A stretch of 64,000 bases of DNA from contig CM063112.1 of assembly GCA_031841125.1 (NCBI GenBank), positions 27,182,603 through 27,246,602 on the forward strand. Reading direction: 5' to 3'. Source of the stretch: Acanthococcus lagerstroemiae. Lineage: Eukaryota; Arthropoda; Insecta; Hemiptera; Eriococcidae. Positions 44,810 to 56,220 of this stretch are shown piece by piece. The notes below the pieces were generated by a model, which was given only the letters and a program-made list of their open reading frames with translations, made no database searches and was not told the DNA's origin. The position numbers and the translations under genes were made by a program. Within the stretch, counting starts at the first letter, position 1; each line of letters opens with the position of its first letter.

Positions 44810-45230
44810 GTGTCTGTTCTCTTATGTCTGCGAGTTGGTTATCTTCGAGTCTTCTGAACGATTTCGTTCCACTGGTCCGCAGATCCTCTGCAGTTTGGAT
44901 GAGGGTAGCTAACTTTGAGGCAGTCGTCTTCTCCCTTTGGTTCAGCCATATTTTGGATGATCTTCCATTTACGCTGTTGTCTTCGATCTTCTTTTATACT
45001 ACTTCTTCGGATTTCCTTCCGGCCTTTTGATCACATGGGCGAAAAACCACAGACTGCGCTGGTAGCAAATCGAAGAGAACCTATTTTCGATCCCAGCTTC
45101 ACTTAGGATTGAGGTGCCTGTTCTCTTCTCCGTCCATGGGACACAGAGAATTTTTTTATACAACCGTATCTCGAAAACGTTGATTCTCTCCCGAATCTTC
45201 TTCTTTATTAACGTAGGCTAATGGAAACCA
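44810..45230 (-). pseudogene. LINE polyprotein C-terminal fragment
   Basis: On the minus strand, about 45080-45200 encodes INVFEIRLYKKILCVPW and TEKRTGTSILSEAGI, then about 45010-45080 encodes CYQRSLWFFAHVIKRPEGN before a stop. This is the post-RT region found near the end of RTE/CFDP2-type LINE proteins. Past the stop, shifted frames still give the expected basic and GRP/W-type tail down to about 44820. It is a separate dead fragment from the LINE at 2.3-6.1 kb. There is no endonuclease or RT core here. Confidence 0.82.
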
Positions 45231-45499
45231 AGATAGAAAATTGAAAAAATACACACTTAGATAATAAGCTCAAGGTGGGCGGAAGTTGTTCGTATTGGTT
45301 ATGAATCTAAAACAAAAAAAAACACAGAAAAACAACATAGAATTGCGGTGGAACTGCTCTTACAGAAGGGGGTGAAGTCCTCCCAAGATTGTTTTTTTCA
45401 AAAAATATTAAAAACTACCGCATTTAGAAGAAAAAAATGTTTCATACAAAAATTACTCCTTGCAAAATTTCTTATAAGAAAGGTGATGGCTGGTGTGGT
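45231..45499. other. No recognised feature
   Basis: A-rich sequence between the LINE fragment and the R1-clade copy 3. The ~CTTATAAGAAAGGTGATGG stretch at 45470-45490 marks the approximate 3' junction of copy 3. Confidence 0.35.
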
Positions 45500-46262
45500 G
45501 GGATGTATGGCGATGCACGCATGCCAAAGTGGCCCCTGAGACACCGCACCCCCGGCATCAGAAACTACCCTTTCGGGAATCGCATCAGTACCGAGGGGGG
45601 ACGCTTTGAGGCGGGGCCCGAGCCCCCATTACTCCTGGCCGGAACGGTCTGCCAGAGCCACCACGGGGTTCCCTGCTGACCGAGGTCCGCACTTCGCGAA
45701 CGCTCGCCTGGAAATTTCATGTCCCCCGCAGCCGGACGCGCTGCCTCTTCCTCTTCACTCACTCATCGCGTGAGACTCGTCTGATTGTGGCTCCAGCCCT
45801 TGCACTGCGGGCGAGCTTCGCCGGGTGGTATCCGTAGCCGCAGCAGCAGCAACAAGTCCAGCTTCTCCTCCTCCTTGCGTCCTCTGTCTCGACCACTCAG
45901 CCTCCATCTTCCATCGCATGATGGCCGAAACGAAACCCGACACACGGTTCCAACCGCTTCGGCTCCTCAGCAGCTCCGGGATCAGGGTGTCCGGCGCAAG
46001 ACGGCCGATCACGCCGTTTCCGGGATCGATCGTGACCGCCCCGCGCTCCTCCTCCTCCCAGGCGTCGCCCTCGAACAGCGTATGCCACGGCTTGTCCTCC
46101 TCTCCGCTTGTGCAATGGGTGCACTCGGCGCTTGCTGCCAAACCCATCCGGTGCAGGCACGAGCCGAAACAACCGTGGCCGCTCAAGACCTGGGTCAGGT
46201 GGTAGTTCAGGCTCCCGTGCTTCCTACCTGTCCCACCGGTCGAGCTCTCCGATCAGCTCCCG
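45500..46262 (-). mobile_element. R1-clade non-LTR retrotransposon 3' end, copy 3
   Basis: The longest of the three copies. Minus-strand reading gives GSLNYHLTQVLSGHGCFGSC, LHRMGLAASAECTHC, KPWHTLFEGDAWEEE, VIGRLAPDTLIPELLRSRSG and WNRVSGFVSAIMRWKMEAEW. This is the R1-type C-terminus, with the Cys-rich knuckle (C-x2-C-x10-H-x4, last Cys replaced by Gly) and the LSGHGCF motif. A short repeat-disrupted tail and the shared 3' UTR follow (CGGTCAGCAGGGAACCCC, CTGATGCGATTCCCGAAAGG, GGTGCGGTGTCTCAGGGGCC), ending with GCATGCGTGCATCGCCATAC. A stop upstream of GSLNYHL and loss of all earlier domains show 5' truncation near 46255. Confidence 0.9.
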
Positions 46263-46714
46263 GATGTTCAATGTTTTATAACTACCTTCGAACTCTGAGA
46301 AAGGGGGATTGAAAATGACCTCTTTTACTGCTGCACATTAACACCACAAGTCTTGTTGGGGAAGACGTAAAATTTTGGTCATTTTTCCAATGTCATCTAT
46401 TTTTGTGAACAGTTAGGGTGAAAATTATATTGAATACGCTTCCGGACTCCTATGGAATCTTTTTCGGATAGCTCCCTTTACCCCTCGATATCACCATTTT
46501 CAACATTCGTCTTTTCCATGTATTGTCAAAATTTTGTAAATTTTTCATTGAAGAGTTTTCCGAATTTGTATTAGTGCGAAGAACGCTGAGACATGGATAA
46601 CTAGGTTTTCGAGGTCACCCGTATCTGTTTATTCTTAACTGGAAATTTGGAGCCCACAGCGAGGAAGGAGGAGGGAAACGGAGTCAAAAATTGCATTAAG
46701 AATAATAATACGGA
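46263..46714. other. No recognised feature
   Basis: AT-rich with no ORF of note; precedes the hAT MITE at 46715. Confidence 0.35.
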
Positions 46715-46845
46715 CGTAGCGGATACAGAAAATAATTTCAAGGTATCCGAATGAAAAATGTTATAGACGAAACATGTATAATAGCTCTAGGTCACTACAG
46801 ACAGATCGAGATATTTCATTTTCGGGGGGGGGGTATCCGCTACTG
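46715..46845. mobile_element. hAT-type MITE, GCGGATAC family, copy 2, perfect TSD
   Basis: 131 bp. Left end CGTAGCGGATACAG, right end GTATCCGCTACTG. A perfect 8-bp duplication AATACGGA flanks it (46707-46714 and 46846-46853). Interior AAAATAATTTCAAGG, GAATGAAAAATGTTATAGAC and CACTACAGACAGAT match the copy at 31706-31845. A G-run lies near the right end. Confidence 0.93.
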
Positions 46846-46899
46846 AATACGGATATTTTTTTCTCAGTTTTTCAGGGCTGTAGAATACATTTCTGATAT

Positions 46900-48290
46900 T
46901 GATTTTGACATGGTTACCAAGAAACTCGAGGAAAAATTAAGTAACTAGCACCAACGCCGACGCCGATATTCTCAGAATTTTTTTTGCTCCAAAAAAGACA
47001 TGATGTAGTATAATATAAAGAAATTTTCAAAATTAGAAAATATCAAAAATTTTGAATTAAAGACTGTTCTCTACTCAATTTTTCACGCTAAGTTCAAATT
47101 CAGTGTTCAAACTTCGTGGTGACGCCCTGTTCACGAGATATACTCGGAAATATTAGAGAAATTGGTCCAAAAATGACTGTAGCTCAATTTTGACGACGGA
47201 TTTTAATTCGTCTCGAAAAATTGAGTGATTAACAAGCGCCCACGCCGAAGCTCACCGAATATTTTCTTGCCCAAAAAAGATACGAGTATGAAAAAACTTC
47301 CAAAGTTAGAAAAAAATCAAGAGAATTTCGAATTGATGACTGTTTTATGCTCAAACTTTTACGCTGAGTTCAAAATCGCTATCCAAATTTTGGGTGCGAC
47401 ACATCGTTCCCGAGGTAGACCCGAAAATGTTGGTGAAATTGGTCAAAAATGACTTTAGCAGAATTTTGACGACTGATTCGAATTTGTTAAAAAAAATTTA
47501 GTAATTAGCACCAGAGCCAACGCCAAAGCTCTCCTAAAATTTTTTCGTTCCGAAAAAGATGTATAAGTAATTTTTAAGAAATTTTCAAAATTAGAAGAAA
47601 TTAAAAATTCAGTCTTTCAGGCTGAGCAGTGCCGTATCCAGGAATATGGTGAGGGGGAGGTTTGACCTAACATCTGGGGTACTTTAAACTAAATTTATTT
47701 TCTAATGTTTCTGAGATCCGCATTTTCCTGAATTTTGAAGCTCACGGCCGCACCCAAGGGGGGAAGGGAGGAGGCAGACCCCTAATCAGCCCGTGTTTAA
47801 CATGGCCCTGAGGCTGAGTTCAAATTCGTTTTTCAAATTTGAGGACGACGCTCCGTTTCCGCTATACACTCAATGTTTGTGAAATTTATCAAAAAAGAAC
47901 TCTAACTCAATACCCAACTATGGTACTGAACCACCGGTGCCGAGGCATAGTCAAAAATTTGGTTCTGCTGTAGGAGAAGAGATGTAAGTCGGAAACTGAG
48001 TGCGGATTACTTTTGACGACGGATCTGAAGTCTTCTTGAAAAGTTGAGTATTTTCCAGGGTCCCCGCCCAGAGGCTCTCCGATAGATTTTTCGATGACAA
48101 AAATGACCGAAAAAATTTACAAAACGTTCGAAAATTTAAAAAAAAATTGGCATAACCACTTATTCATTCTGAATGTTTATCGCTGAACTCAAATTCGCTG
48201 TCCGAATTTGGAGCCGACCCTCCGGTGCCGAAAATACTGTGGAGACTGTCTATATACGAAGTGTCGAAAACTGAGTGTGGATCAATTTAG
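46900..48290. repeat. ~300-bp repeat family, four to five decayed units
   Basis: The order CGCTGAGTTCAAATTCG, then a CCGTTCCCGAGATATACT-like block, then GACGACGGATTTGAATTCGT, then GCC(A/G)ACGCCGAAGCTC, then a TTTTCTTGCCCAAAAAAGAT-like block recurs from 46930 to 48290. It is the reverse complement of the array at 62340-64000. The hAT MITE at 47627-47810 interrupts one unit. Confidence 0.78.
47627..47810. mobile_element. hAT-type MITE, CAGTGCCGTATCCA end, perfect TSD
   Basis: 184 bp. Left end CAGTGCCGTATCCAGGA, right end TTTAACATGGCCCTG. The ends pair only loosely, but the 8-bp duplication AGGCTGAG is perfect (47619-47626 and 47811-47818). AGGCTGAGTTCAAATTCG is the uninterrupted word of the host ~300-bp repeat, which independently confirms the insertion. 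Confidence 0.88.
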
Positions 48291-49449
48291 TTGAGAGTAT
48301 AAAACACCTAACCAGAAGAACAGGAGAAGGAATAATTTTTGTATAAATAATAAAAATGAGGAAGCTGAAATACCAAAGGAAATGATGCGGGGAGGTGGTG
48401 TTCCTTCATTAGGGGGCTCAAGCCTCCCCCCCTCCCAGTTCTGGGCTCTATTTGCGCTTCTGTATAAAACCTAATGAAAAATAAAATTATTCCTATCATT
48501 AAAAATATAAATCAAGCTAATGAAAAATAAAAATAATTCGGTATAATTTGAAACACAAGATCCAAACCTGTGGAATGTCATTGGCTCCCTTCAGTAAATT
48601 TCGGATATCTCTGTTTCATTTTGCTACTGCATCTGTTAGATACTTCAAAGGAACCGAGGCTCAAAAATTCTCACAAAATGCAATAAGGAAGTTTCGTGGA
48701 TCATCAGGTTCTCCCAAATTCGGTTTTATTATGTATTAGTTCCATCGTATCTTGAGAACCGTGGCATTTACAGTTTAGGGGAGGGGGACCCGAAATAAAT
48801 TCATCAGTAAACCGAATATAGATATTTTGTTGATTTTCAAGGACACCTATTAATTTGATTCAACTTGGAAATTGAGGCACTTTGATTAGGGAAGAGTGAA
48901 GCTCAAGTTCGAAAAAGTTGAAACATTGGATGTCATTTTTGGGTTCTCGAGTTCGCTAAGCTTATTGTTGACATCTTATTGATCCTGGTTTGCGAATTGC
49001 AGTATCGTGAGAGGGAGCTGACGATCAAAATACCTAGAAATACAATATGGGTACAAAAAATCACAACTTTTCGGGGTTACTGATTTTTAACATCCACATA
49101 AATACTCCAACACCCAACTGCGTTAATTCTCAAACTTCAGTCCTGAATGTCATGACTAGAGTTCCGCGACTGGTATATATACTGGTTCAAAAAAGGGGGT
49201 CATTTGCATCGCTTCTGTTTGCTGAAGATGGTGGGATAAAAAAAAATCAATGGAAAAACGGATTTTGGGGGGACGTTTAGCCCCTCAGGAGACGATTCTC
49301 CGAGATAAGCGTAGATGCCAATTTCTTCTCAACCGCATCTTTGCACATTAATTTTGTAATTAGCCCGAACCCGAACTATAAACGGTGACCTTTCACCCTA
49401 TTCAAACAGCGCGTATGTAAATAAAAATAAAAATTAGAGATTGAATAGA
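48291..49449. other. No gene recognised
   Basis: AT-rich. AATGAAAAATAAAA words around 48470-48540 repeat a few times. A C-run at 48427-48436. No ORF above 77 codons. Confidence 0.4.
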
Positions 49450-49769
49450 TATATTTATGAAAAATACACTGCAAAAAGTGCTTGATATTACTTCCTAAAG
49501 AGGGGCATTTAGAACTATAATCGTAATAGTGCTGAATAGTAATAACAGAAATACTTAATAATAAATAAGCAGAATGTGAACAATATTTCTATCGACATAT
49601 TATCGATAGCTCGTGATTGCTGTCATGCAACTATCGGCCTATGAGACTGATAAGGTGTTAAAAGTAAAAATACCGCAAGCCAATTATATTGAAATATTAT
49701 AGTGTTGCGCGGGAGCTGGAAAACATCGGAAATCTCTACCCCGAGAAGGCCTTGACAAGATACAATAAT

Positions 49770-50400
49770 AAAATAATAATCCTAATAAAATTTCTACGGT
49801 ATTTTTAAACACCAATTGCTGTCATCATTTTAAGTAACGATAGTTAATCAAGAATATATGATTGATTATTTATAGGACGTTGAAATGACTTAACAAGGTA
49901 AAAAAATGTCCCGCACCGATTATATCGAAATATACAGAGATGCGGGAAGCTGAAAAAAAAAATTAATAGCACATACATAAAAATTAGAAATAAGTATCTA
50001 AAATAGTGATGCATCCAAGACTGAAATTCGATAAGTACATAAAATTATAGTATAAAGATGACACCACAACACCTGACAAAGATATGACAACCTCGACAAA
50101 GACAAAAACACCAGCAAAGTCCACCACACCAACAAATATGAAAACCTCGATTCAGATGGCATAATTGGTAAAGACGAAAACACTAACCAAGACAACACAA
50201 GAGACCTAGACGACACCGACAAAGACAAAAAACAACCAAGACGACCTTATTGATCAAGACAACACCTACCAAGGCAGCACCGAAACCAAGATGTCACCGA
50301 CGAAGATAACAAAAACAACCAAGACGACATCATTGATAAAGACAACAACAACCACGAAAACAAGACCAAAACGACACTAAACTAACATAGGTGAACCGCC
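49770..50400. repeat. Satellite-domain module U+M, copy 1
   Basis: AT-rich module with AATCAAGAATAT, TGTCCCGCACCGATTATATC and GATGCGGGAAGCTGAAAAA, followed by a microsatellite of GACAAAGAC/AACACC/CCAAGACGAC words. The same order recurs at about 54820-55440 (TGTCCCGCACCGATTATATC at ~49908 and ~55007), an offset of ~5.1 kb. Related sequence (TTCTATCGACATATTA, CGATAGCTCG) begins at ~49585. Confidence 0.85.
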
Positions 50401-53400
50401 GCCCCTGGTAACATAGTATACAATATATATACATATTAAAATTAAGAGTAACTTATGTATCGGCGGGGTATCATCAGCCCAAAGTGGATACCCACTAGCA
50501 TAGGTGAAAACTCACACATATAATCGGAAGCAGAGAATAAATATTTTAGTACATAATTATAACTAACCTAAAAGTATATTACAAACCAGTGGGGCATCAT
50601 CGGCTTCAAAGTCACTACCCACTAGCATATTATAGCATATCTATCATAAAATCAAATTATGAATCAGTATGACATTATCGGCTCGAAGTCGGCACCCACT
50701 AGTGTAGGTGAGAACTTACACCTACAAACCCCAGCTAAGCAATATTTGAAAATGTGAATAAACTATAAAATAAATTATGTATCGGTACGGCATCATCATC
50801 CCAAAGAGGATACCCACTAACATAGGCGAAGACTCACACCTATAATCCCAATGTGTAAAATAATTATTATAGTATAGCTAAACTAAAAGTAAATTATGAA
50901 TTGGTGGGGCATCATCAGCCCAAAGTCAATACACACAAAGGTAGGTGGAAACTCACACCTATAATCCCAAGTTGAAAAAGAAATATTATAGGTACCGGTG
51001 AGGCATCATCGGGCTCAGGTTGATAGCCACTAACATAGGTGAAAACTCGCACCTCATCCCAAGCTTAAAAGTAAATATTATAGTATATCTAAACTAAAAG
51101 TAAATTATGTATCAGTGATGCATCATTGGGCTCAAGTTGATTGCTACTAACATAGGTGAAAACTCACACCTAATCCCAAGCTTAAAAATTATTATTTTAT
51201 AGTATATCTAAACTGAAAGTAAATTATATATTGGTGGGGCATCATCGGCCCAAAGTCAATACACACTAAGGTAGGTGGAAACTCACACCTATAATCCCAA
51301 GTTGAAAAAGAAATATTATGGGTATCTCGGTGAGGCATCATCGGGCTCAAGTTAATAGCCACTAACATAGGTGAAAACTTGCACCTCATCCCAAGCTCAA
51401 AAATAAATATTATGGTATATCTAACCTAAGAGTAAATTATGTATCAGTGGGGCATCATCGGCCCAAAGTCAATACCCACTAAGGTAGGTGGAAACTCGCA
51501 CCTATACTCCCAAGCTGAGTATACAGCCAAACTAAAAGGAAATGATGTATCAGTGATGCATCATTGGGCTCAAGCTGATAGCCACTGACATAGGTAAAAA
51601 CTCACACCTAATTCCAAGCTTAAATATAAATATTATAGTATATCTAAACTAAAAGTAAATTATGTATCATTGGGGCATCATTGGCTCAAAGTCAATACCC
51701 GTTAAGGTAGGTTGAAACTCACATTTATAATCCCAAATTGAGAAAGAAATATCAAGAGTATACAGCCGAAATAAAAAAATGATGTATTGGGGAGGCATTA
51801 TGGTGCTCAAGTTGATAATCACTAACATGGGTGAAAACTCATGCATAACCCCAAGCTTAAAAATAAATATTATAGTATGTCTAAACTAAAAGTAAATTAT
51901 GTATCAGTGGGGCATCATCGGCCCAAAGTCAATACCCACAAAGGTAGGTGGAAACTCGCACCTATACTACCAAGCTGAGTATACAGCCAAACTAAAAGAA
52001 AATTATGTATCAGTGATGCATCATTGGGCTCAAGCTCATAGCCACTAACAAAGGTGAAAACTCACACCTAATCCCAAGCTTAAAAATAAATATTATACTA
52101 TATCTAAACTAAAAGTAAATTATGTATCAGTGGAGCATTATCGGCCCAAAGTCAATACCCACTCAGGTAGGTGGAAACTCGCACCTATACTCCCAAGCTG
52201 AGTATACATACAGCCAAACCAAATGAAAATTATGTATCAGTGATGCATTGTTGGGCTCAAGTTGATAGCCACTAACATATGTGAAAACTCACACCTAATC
52301 CCAAGCTTAAAAATAAATATTATAGTATATGTAGACTCAAAGTTAATTATGTATTGATGGTGCATCATTGGCCCAAAGTCAATACACCCTAAGGTAGGTG
52401 GAAACTCACACCTATAATCCCAAGTTGAAAAAGAAATATTATGGGTATCTCGGTGAGGCATCATCGGGCTCAAGTTAATAGCCACTAACATAGGTGAAAA
52501 CTCGCACCTCATCCCAAGCTTAAAAATAAATATTATAGTATACCTAAACTAAAAGTAAAGTATGTATCAGTGGGGCATCATCGGCCCAAAGTCAATACCC
52601 ATTAAGGTAGGTGGAAACTCGCACCTATACTCCCAAGCTGAGTATACAGCCAAACTAAAAGGAAATTATGTATCAGTGATGCATCATTGGGCTCAAGTTG
52701 ATAGCCACTGACATAGGTAAAAACTCACACCTAATTCCAAGCTTAAGAATAAATATCATAGTATACCTAAACTAAAAGTAAATTATGTATCAGTGGGGCA
52801 TCATCGGCCCAAAGTCAATACCCGTTAAGGTAGGTGGAAACTCACATCTATAATCCCATGTTGAAAAGTAAATATTAAAGTATACAGCCGAAATAAAAAA
52901 ATGATATATTGGGGAGGCATCATTGGGCTCAAGTTGATAACCACTAACATGGGTGAAAACTCATACCTAACCCCAAGCTTAAAAATAAATATTATAGTAT
53001 GTCTAAACTAAAAGTAAATTATGTATCAGTGAGGCATCATCGGCCCAAAGTCAATACCCACAAAGGTAGGTGGAAACTCGCACCTATACTACCAAGCTGA
53101 GTATACAGCCAAACTAAAAGAAAATTATGTATCAGTGATGCATCATTGGGCTCAAGCTCATAGCCACTAACAAAGGTGAAAACTCACACCTAATCCCAAG
53201 CATAAAAATAAATATTATACTATATCTAAACTAAAAGTAAATTATGTATCAGTGGAGCATTATCGGCCCAAAGTCAATACCCACTCAGGTAGGTGGAAAC
53301 TCGCACCTATACTCCCAAGCTGAGTATACATACAGCCAAACCAAATGAAAATTATGTATCAGTGATGCATTGTTGGGCTCAAGTTGATAGCCACTAACAT

Positions 53401-54560
53401 ATGTGAAAACTCACACCTAATCCCAAGCTTAAAAATAAATATTATAGTATATGTAGACTAAAAGTTAATTATGTATTGATGGTGCATCATTGGCCCAAAG
53501 TCAATACACCCTAAGGTAGGTGGAAACTCACACCTATAATCCCAAGTTGAAAAAGAAATATTATGGGTATCTCGGTGAGGCATCATCGGGCTCAAGTTAA
53601 TAGCCACTAACATAGGTGAAAACTCGCACCTCATCCCAAGCTTAAAAATAAATATTATAGTATACCTAAACTAAAAGTAAAGTATGTATCAGTGGGGCAT
53701 CATCGGCCCAAAGTCAATACCCATTAAGGTAGGTGGAAACTCGCACCTATACTCCCAAGCTGAGTATACAGCCAAACTAAAAGGAAATTATGTATCAGTG
53801 ATGCATCATTGGGCTCAAGTTGATAGCCACTGACATAGGTAAAAACTCACACCTAATCCCAAGCTTAAAAATAAATATTATAGTATATCTAAACTAAAAG
53901 TAAAGTATGTATCAGTGCGGCATCATTGGCCCAAAGTCAATACCCCCTCAGGTAGGTGGAAACTCACACCTATAATCCCAAGTTGAGTATACAGCCAAAC
54001 TAAGAGAAAATTATGCATTCATTGGTGAGGCATCAGTGGGCTCAAATTGATAGCCACTAACATAGGTGAAAACTCACACCTAATCCCAAGCTTAAAAATA
54101 AATATTATAGTATATCTAAACTAAAAGTTAATTATGTATTGGTGGGGCATCATCGGCCCAAAGTCAATACACCCTAAGGTGTAGGTAGCAACTCACACTT
54201 ATAATCCCATGTTGAAAAGTAAATATTAAAGTATACAGCCGAAATAAAAAAATGATATATTGGGGAGGCATCATTGGGCTCAAGTTAATAGCCACTAACG
54301 TGGGTGAAAACTCACGCCTAATCCCAACTATTATAGTATATCTAAACTAAAAGTAAATTATGTATCAGTGGGGCATCATAGTCTCAAAGTCGGAACCACT
54401 AGCGTAGGTGAAAACTCACACACACCAGCGAAAAAAGAAAGGTGAATAAACTATAAAATTAATTATCCATTGGTAGGGCATCATCGAGCATACCAATCAG
54501 AACTAACAGTACATTATGTATCAGGGGGCATCAGCGGCCCAGAGTCCATATCCACTAACA
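50401..54560. repeat. Tandem satellite with alternating monomers and 1,122-bp higher-order period
   Basis: About 37 monomers. Type A (~106-110 bp) contains GGGGCATCATCGGCCCAAAG and GTAGGTGGAAACTCGCACC. Type B (~117 bp) contains GATGCATCATTGGGCTCAAG, AACATAGGTGAAAACTCACA and CCCAAGCTTAAAAATAAATA. A and B alternate over most of the array. A block of about five A-B dimers recurs with a constant offset of 1,122-1,123 bp (for example 51761 to 52883, 51901 to 53023, 52231 to 53353 and 52351 to 53473), with near-identical sequence. The first ~700 bp and the last ~200 bp are more diverged. Short minus-strand ORFs recur with the same period and are by-products. Confidence 0.95.
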
Positions 54561-54659
54561 AAGGTGAAAGTTCACACACACAGTAGTCTCAAGGGGGAAA
54601 GCACTATCAACAAGAGGTCGGAGAAAAAACTTATTTTCCCCTTTTCTAAACCTTTTAAC

Positions 54660-54815
54660 ATTATAAAAAGTAAGTAATATCCTACATTTGCTGCATTCAA
54701 ACTGAGATTTTGGAATTCCTTCAGAATCTAATGACATTGCTAACTATCTGAGACTGAGTAATAAGTAGATGTATGAAAGGTTAGACTGGGAGAATTTCAG
54801 AGGGCCTTTAAAAAA
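54660..54815. repeat. Module Y, copy 1
   Basis: ATATCCTACATTTGCTGCAT, CAAACTGAGATTTTGGA and AATAAGTAGA...ATGAA recur at about 56735-56940 (there ATATCCTACATTTACTGCAT), with an extra ~85 bp in the second copy. Confidence 0.75.
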
Positions 54816-54819
54816 TGCA

Positions 54820-55440
54820 ATAGTAAAATAATAATCCTAATAACATTTCTATGGTAAGTAATCATCAACTATGTTTCTATCGACATATTACCGATAGCTC
54901 GGCATTATTAAACACCGATTGCTGTTGTCATAAGTAAAAATAATTAATCAAGAATATACAATTGATTAATTAGGATGTTAAAATGACTTAAACATGGTAA
55001 AAAAAATGTCCCGCACCGATTATATCGAAATATACAGCGATGCGGGAAGCTGAAAAAGAAAATTAATAGCACATACATAAAAATTGAAAATAATTACCTA
55101 AAATAGTGATGCATCCAGGATTGAAATTCTTCAAGTACATAAAATAGTAGTATAAAGATGACACCACAACACTTGACAAAGATGATAACCTTGACAAAGA
55201 CGAAAACACCAGCAAAGTCAACAACACCAACAAAGATGAAAACATCAATTAAGACGACATAATTGGTAAAGACAAAAACACTAACTAAGACAACACAGAG
55301 ACCAAGATAACATAATCAATAAAGACAACACAGAGAGCAAGATGACACCGACAAAAATAACAAACACAACCAAGACAACATCATTGATCAACCAAAAACA
55401 CACGGAGACCAAAATGACACTATACTAACATAGGTGAACT
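54820..55440. repeat. Satellite-domain module U+M, copy 2
   Basis: A near copy of 49770-50400, including AATAATCCTAATAA, TGTCCCGCACCGATTATATC, GATGCATCCAGGATTGAAAT and the GACAAAGATGA/AACACC microsatellite. It ends in CTAACATAGGTGAACTGCCG, which matches the 50383-50405 junction. Confidence 0.88.
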
Positions 55441-55585
55441 GCCGCCCCTGGTAATGTACATATAGTGTATCAAAATAAAAAGGAACCTATGTATCAGCGG
55501 GGCATCATCGGCTTCAAAGTCAGTACTCCCTAAGATAGGTGAAAAACTCCCACCTACAACCCCCCCCCCCCAGAAAAATAAATAA

Positions 55586-56220
55586 TAGTAATGTAAACTA
55601 TGTTACACTGACACTCCTAAGGCTCAGCTGAAGAAACTGTTGCCTTATTGGCTTAAATTGTAATACCATCATCCCAAACAGTTAATAAAATCATTTTAAA
55701 ACCCTTCCACACTACTTCTACCAGCAGAAGAAGGAATACAGGGATTTGATCACAAGATGGATTCAAAGGAATGGACTAGATTGCGACTGGAATCATCCTA
55801 TGATGAGACTTTCTGCCAATAGCTTGTTGGAATCATTCCATAACAGAACTTTCGACCAACAATGGTTGCTATTGGAATCGTCCCAGGACTTTCTACCAGC
55901 ACAAGAAAGATTGTAAGGAACACATCACAACCGGAATCATCCCATAAAACGTTCTGCCAGTAGCTTGCTGGAATCATCCCATTACAGGACTTTCAACCAA
56001 CAGTGGTTGCTACTGGAATCGTTTCGAGACTTTCCACCGGTATAAAGAGGATTTTAAGGAGCACAGATCAGATCATAATTGGAATCATAGAGATTTTCTA
56101 CCAGTAGCTTATTGGAATCATCCCATTATAGAACTTTCAACCAGTAGTAATCCCTACTGGCACCTACTAAAATTATCCTGCTACAGACCTCGTTAAGAAC
56201 ATTTGTATAGTGTATCAAAA
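55586..56220. repeat. Module X (GGAATCATCC repeat), copy 1
   Basis: Starts ATGTAAACTATGTTACACTG, CTAAGGCTCAGCTGAAGAAA. Then come tandem units of about 140 bp with CAGTAGCTTGCTGGAATCAT, GACTTTCAACCAACAGTGGT and TGCTACTGGAATCGTTTCGA. A second copy, offset by about 3,951 bp, lies at 59537-60330. Confidence 0.88.

Noticed and set aside
35806..46262. Ribosomal DNA next to the R1-clade fragments
   Set aside because: Looked for conserved 28S sequence at the junctions; flanks are AT-rich non-rDNA.
45785..46312. 175-codon plus-strand ORF and neighbouring plus-strand frames
   Set aside because: Antisense shadows of R1-clade copy 3, whose minus-strand reading matches known motifs.
48313..48464. CAGAAG...CTTCTG pair around a C-run as another hAT MITE
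   Set aside because: Only six bases pair and the 8-bp flanks do not match.
50401..54560. CRISPR-like regular repeats
   Set aside because: Monomers are contiguous with no unique spacers, and the window is eukaryotic; this is a tandem satellite.
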